Origin: Bacillus sp. RO2
GTDB taxonomy: Bacteria; Bacillota; Bacilli; Bacillales; Bacillaceae_I
Assembly (NCBI RefSeq): GCF_012911845.1
Contig: NZ_JAAXCU010000046.1
Span: 186,001-250,000, forward strand
DNA: 64,000 nucleotides
Reading direction: 5' to 3'
Notes under the pieces: model-generated
What the model was told of the DNA's origin: nothing
The model's database searches: none
What the model saw: the letters and a program-made list of their open reading frames with translations, nothing else
In this document: positions 62,198 to 64,000 of the stretch, in pieces
How positions within the stretch are numbered: the stretch's first letter is position 1
Layout: every line of letters starts with the position of its first letter
Program-made: the position numbers and the translations under genes

Positions 62198-62488
62198 AAA
62201 ATACCTCTTATATCTTTAAAAATAGTTTTATTTCATTAAAATAATCTTATAATCATCTGATACTTTCATTATATCTTTTAACCTGAAATATAGATACAAA
62301 GTCCCACTTGGGAAAGTCAGATGAAAATTCATCGAATTATACCTAAAAGTCATTATACACTTTCCTGCACTGTTATTGCTAGTTACTTTCTCAGTATAGT
62401 TCTTTTTTCACATGTATTAGAAAAGGTTTAACCAGGTACCAGCAGGGTATATATTTGGTAAAACAAAGATTTATTGGGAGGAATTTAT
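62198..62488. other. Intergenic region upstream of the kinase and the small membrane protein
   Basis: Divergent promoter region, AT-rich, with no recognisable RNA motif. GGGAGG at its right end is the ribosome binding site of the small gene. Confidence 0.5.
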
Positions 62489-62641
62489 ATGGAAGATAGA
62501 GATGTGAGAGTTGATAAAAGAGAAACTAAAGAAGATCGCGGTTTAGTCGCTTCAACATTCATTAAATATACTGCCTACCTCATAATATTTTTTGGAATCA
62601 TTTGGTTCATTATCAGTTATTTACTACCAATGTTCCAATAA
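62489..62641 (+). CDS. Small membrane protein (50 aa)
   Basis: A short gene with strong signals: GGGAGG lies eight bases before ATG, and a perfect terminator follows the stop by five bases. The product starts with about 22 charged residues (MEDRDVRVDKRETKEDRGLV) and ends in one hydrophobic helix (AYLIIFFGIIWFIISYLL) near the C-terminus. It points away from the kinase gene. No named family comes to mind; a tail-anchored regulator or membrane-associated peptide are both possible. Confidence 0.8.
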   Translation: MEDRDVRVDKRETKEDRGLVASTFIKYTAYLIIFFGIIWFIISYLLPMFQ

Positions 62642-62646
62642 GCAAA

Positions 62647-62684
62647 CAAAGCCCAAGTCTTTGCGGACTTGGGCTTTGTTATAT
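62647..62684 (+). terminator. Bidirectional terminator between the small gene and the propeller gene
   Basis: CAAAGCCCAAGTC pairs perfectly with GACTTGGGCTTTG and is followed by TTATATTTTC; the reverse strand has TTTGCTT after the stem. It serves the small plus-strand gene and probably the convergent gene as well. Confidence 0.88.
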
Positions 62685-62692
62685 TTTCATAA

Positions 62693-63748
62693 TTAAAGAA
62701 TGGTCCCAGAAAACTGAGGCATTTGTAAAGGGATGGATTGAATCTTTTCACCGTTAATATCCACTGCCCACAGTTTGTAATTCGGTTTTCCTCTCAACCA
62801 ACTCTGATCCTGAATAAATAACACCCTGTTTCTGTCACGGAAGAATACCGGCTCAGTAATTAAAGTACGAAAACTTGTAATAGGCTGAACTTCTTTCCCA
62901 CTCACATTCATGGTGTACATTTCATAGATATACTCTGACTTTTCACGAGGATTTTCACTTGCAGCGGAAAATGCAATAATGTCTCCAGTAGGAGAGAGTT
63001 TGCCGCTATAGATAATATTTGTTTTAAATTCAAAACTAGGATTTACATATTTCTTTTCCATTGTTTGAGTATCCATGATAATAAAGGAAGAATACAGACC
63101 TTTATCTTCCTCTTTTCCCCACTCTACATAGCCAAGTTTCGCTCCATCTTTTGTTAATGAGAGACTTCGCTTTTTCAAGCTTTCATCATGAGTTAGTCTC
63201 TCCTTCTTGTCACCCTTTATTGAGATGGTATATAAGTCGATGTTAGTTGGCCCTTCCTCCATTTCATTGCCTTCTTTATATTTCTTTGCTGCTAAATAGA
63301 AGATGGATTGGTCATCTTGGGAAAAAATCGCATCTGTTATTAGCTCACCATCTTGTGATAGGCGGACGAGATCACTACCATCACTATTCATAATGTAAAG
63401 TGATCTAGTTAATGTGTTATCACCTTTTTCTTGGGATAAAAAGAGGATCTTATCTCCCTTGGAAGAAAAACGAGGATGCACATGGCTTTCTTCCTGCCTT
63501 GGGTAGGTAAGCTGATTGACATTACTGCCATCAACATCTGCTTTATATAACGCTCCATCCCCGCTTTGAAAAAAAGGAAAAACGATCGATTGATCGTCAG
63601 GAGACAGGGCCACAGTCTCCCCGAATCCATTATCAATAGGAAGCCATGACCGGGTAAATCGTTCTGAAAAGAAATATAGAAGGACGGATATGATGATGAC
63701 AAATCCTATGAGGGAGATGGTGAATAGCTTTAATGTTTGTTTTTTCAT
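62693..63748 (-). CDS. Membrane-anchored beta-propeller (TolB/WD40-like) protein
   Basis: A 351-residue protein with one N-terminal transmembrane helix (residues 7-26: LFTISLIGFVIIISVLLYFF) and an extracellular propeller. Blades carry the PD40 pattern: VALSPDDQSIVFPFF near residue 50, HVHPRFSSKGDKILFLSQ near 88, TDAIFSQDDQSIFYLA near 138, LTKDGAKLGYVEW near 190 and LSPTGDIIAFSAA near 235. The start at 63748 follows AGAGG. It belongs to the same structural class as the protein at 10 kb but is not obviously its duplicate. Function unknown. Confidence 0.78.
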   Translation of the reverse strand: MKKQTLKLFTISLIGFVIIISVLLYFFSERFTRSWLPIDNGFGETVALSPDDQSIVFPFFQSGDGALYKADVDGSNVNQLTYPRQEESHVHPRFSSKGDKILFLSQEKGDNTLTRSLYIMNSDGSDLVRLSQDGELITDAIFSQDDQSIFYLAAKKYKEGNEMEEGPTNIDLYTISIKGDKKERLTHDESLKKRSLSLTKDGAKLGYVEWGKEEDKGLYSSFIIMDTQTMEKKYVNPSFEFKTNIIYSGKLSPTGDIIAFSAASENPREKSEYIYEMYTMNVSGKEVQPITSFRTLITEPVFFRDRNRVLFIQDQSWLRGKPNYKLWAVDINGEKIQSIPLQMPQFSGTIL

Positions 63749-63899
63749 CGGTATCAGCCTCTTTCTAATTGATAGAATTAGTTCTTGGTAGTTTACCCTC
63801 AAATGGAAAATCCTACTTATTTTTTACTACTCATTTTTAAAAAAATGCAAAAAGCAACCTAATAAAAGATTGCTTCCGTCAAATAGCATTCATATACCT

Positions 63900-64000
63900 T
63901 TATTTCGCTGTGTTTATAATTTGTTTAAGGATGATCTCTAGGGTGTTCGGCGCGCTGTCTTGGGACATGTTTTTTTGCAGTTGATCTTTCTCATGCTTAA
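63900..64000 (-). CDS. C-terminal fragment of an unidentified protein
   Basis: A reading frame enters from the right edge and ends in TAA at 63900-63902; the visible end is about 33 residues, finishing TLEIILKQIINTAK. The fragment is too short to identify. A weak hairpin (AAGCAA / TTGCTT) lies just downstream. Confidence 0.55.
   Translation of the reverse strand, partial: KHEKDQLQKNMSQDSAPNTLEIILKQIINTAK

Noticed and set aside
1-64000. tRNA or rRNA genes
   Set aside because: I saw no cloverleaf ending in GGTTCGAATCC-type sequence and no rRNA signature.

Overview
The window reads as chromosomal DNA of a spore-forming, naturally competent member of the Bacillaceae (Bacillus sensu lato). The evidence is gene content and order: the comG operon, aroK, yqzE, yqhG/yqhH, gcvT-gcvPA-gcvPB, yqhL, lipM, mntR, yqhO, yqhP, yqhQ, yqhR, yqhS, yqhT and efp follow the order known from Bacillus subtilis. 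AGGAGG-type ribosome binding sites and frequent TTG/GTG starts fit as well. I cannot name the species. Most genes lie on the minus strand.

Layout from left to right. 0-7.7 kb: a broken phosphatase-superfamily gene, an RNase J paralogue, an acetyltransferase, and a ribose-type ABC importer whose ATPase gene carries an in-frame amber codon. A SAM-I (S-box) riboswitch lies upstream of the importer's binding-protein gene. 8-11.3 kb: an alpha-glucosidase with LacI/CcpA-like operators and a secreted beta-propeller protein. 11.3-12 kb and 18-18.3 kb: two arrays of one family of 52-bp tandem repeats. 12-30 kb: the conserved efp-to-yqhG block. It contains a B12-dependent ribonucleotide reductase gene (nrdJ) split by a 320-nt ORF-less group I intron, and a tandem glycine riboswitch upstream of gcvT. 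31-42 kb: an accessory block between yqhG and yqzE. It holds an AraC regulator, a Nudix hydrolase, a methyltransferase, a double GNAT protein, a bicupin of the oxalate decarboxylase family, a second nonsense-interrupted secreted-protein gene, an ECF sigma factor with an anti-sigma protein fused to a catalytically dead signal-peptidase domain, aminopeptidase AmpS, and ptsHI preceded by a GlcT-type antiterminator/terminator. 42-47.5 kb: yqzE, aroK and comGA-GG. 47.6-58.5 kb: a dppABCDE-ykfABCD cluster for uptake and breakdown of cell-wall peptides, extended by a cytoplasmic serine hydrolase. 58.7-64 kb: a DJ-1/PfpI protein, a lone siderophore-type N-hydroxylase, an orphan PAS histidine kinase, a 50-residue membrane protein and a membrane-anchored beta-propeller protein.

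Functional links. The dpp-ykf genes import murein peptides, epimerise L-Ala-D-Glu and trim peptides. ptsHI supplies general phosphotransfer and, through HPr Ser46, carbon catabolite control, which connects to the cre-like sites at malL and ptsH. The gcv operon is switched on by glycine.

The least ordinary features are non-coding or degenerative: the nrdJ group I intron; S-box control of a sugar-type importer; a small transposon-like element present twice with perfect 8-bp target duplications around an independently dispersed 130-bp core; five intergenic repeat arrays whose periods (20, 21, 51, 52, 52 bp) sit close to whole numbers of DNA turns; and three single in-frame stop codons plus one apparent ATG-to-ATA start change in otherwise intact genes.
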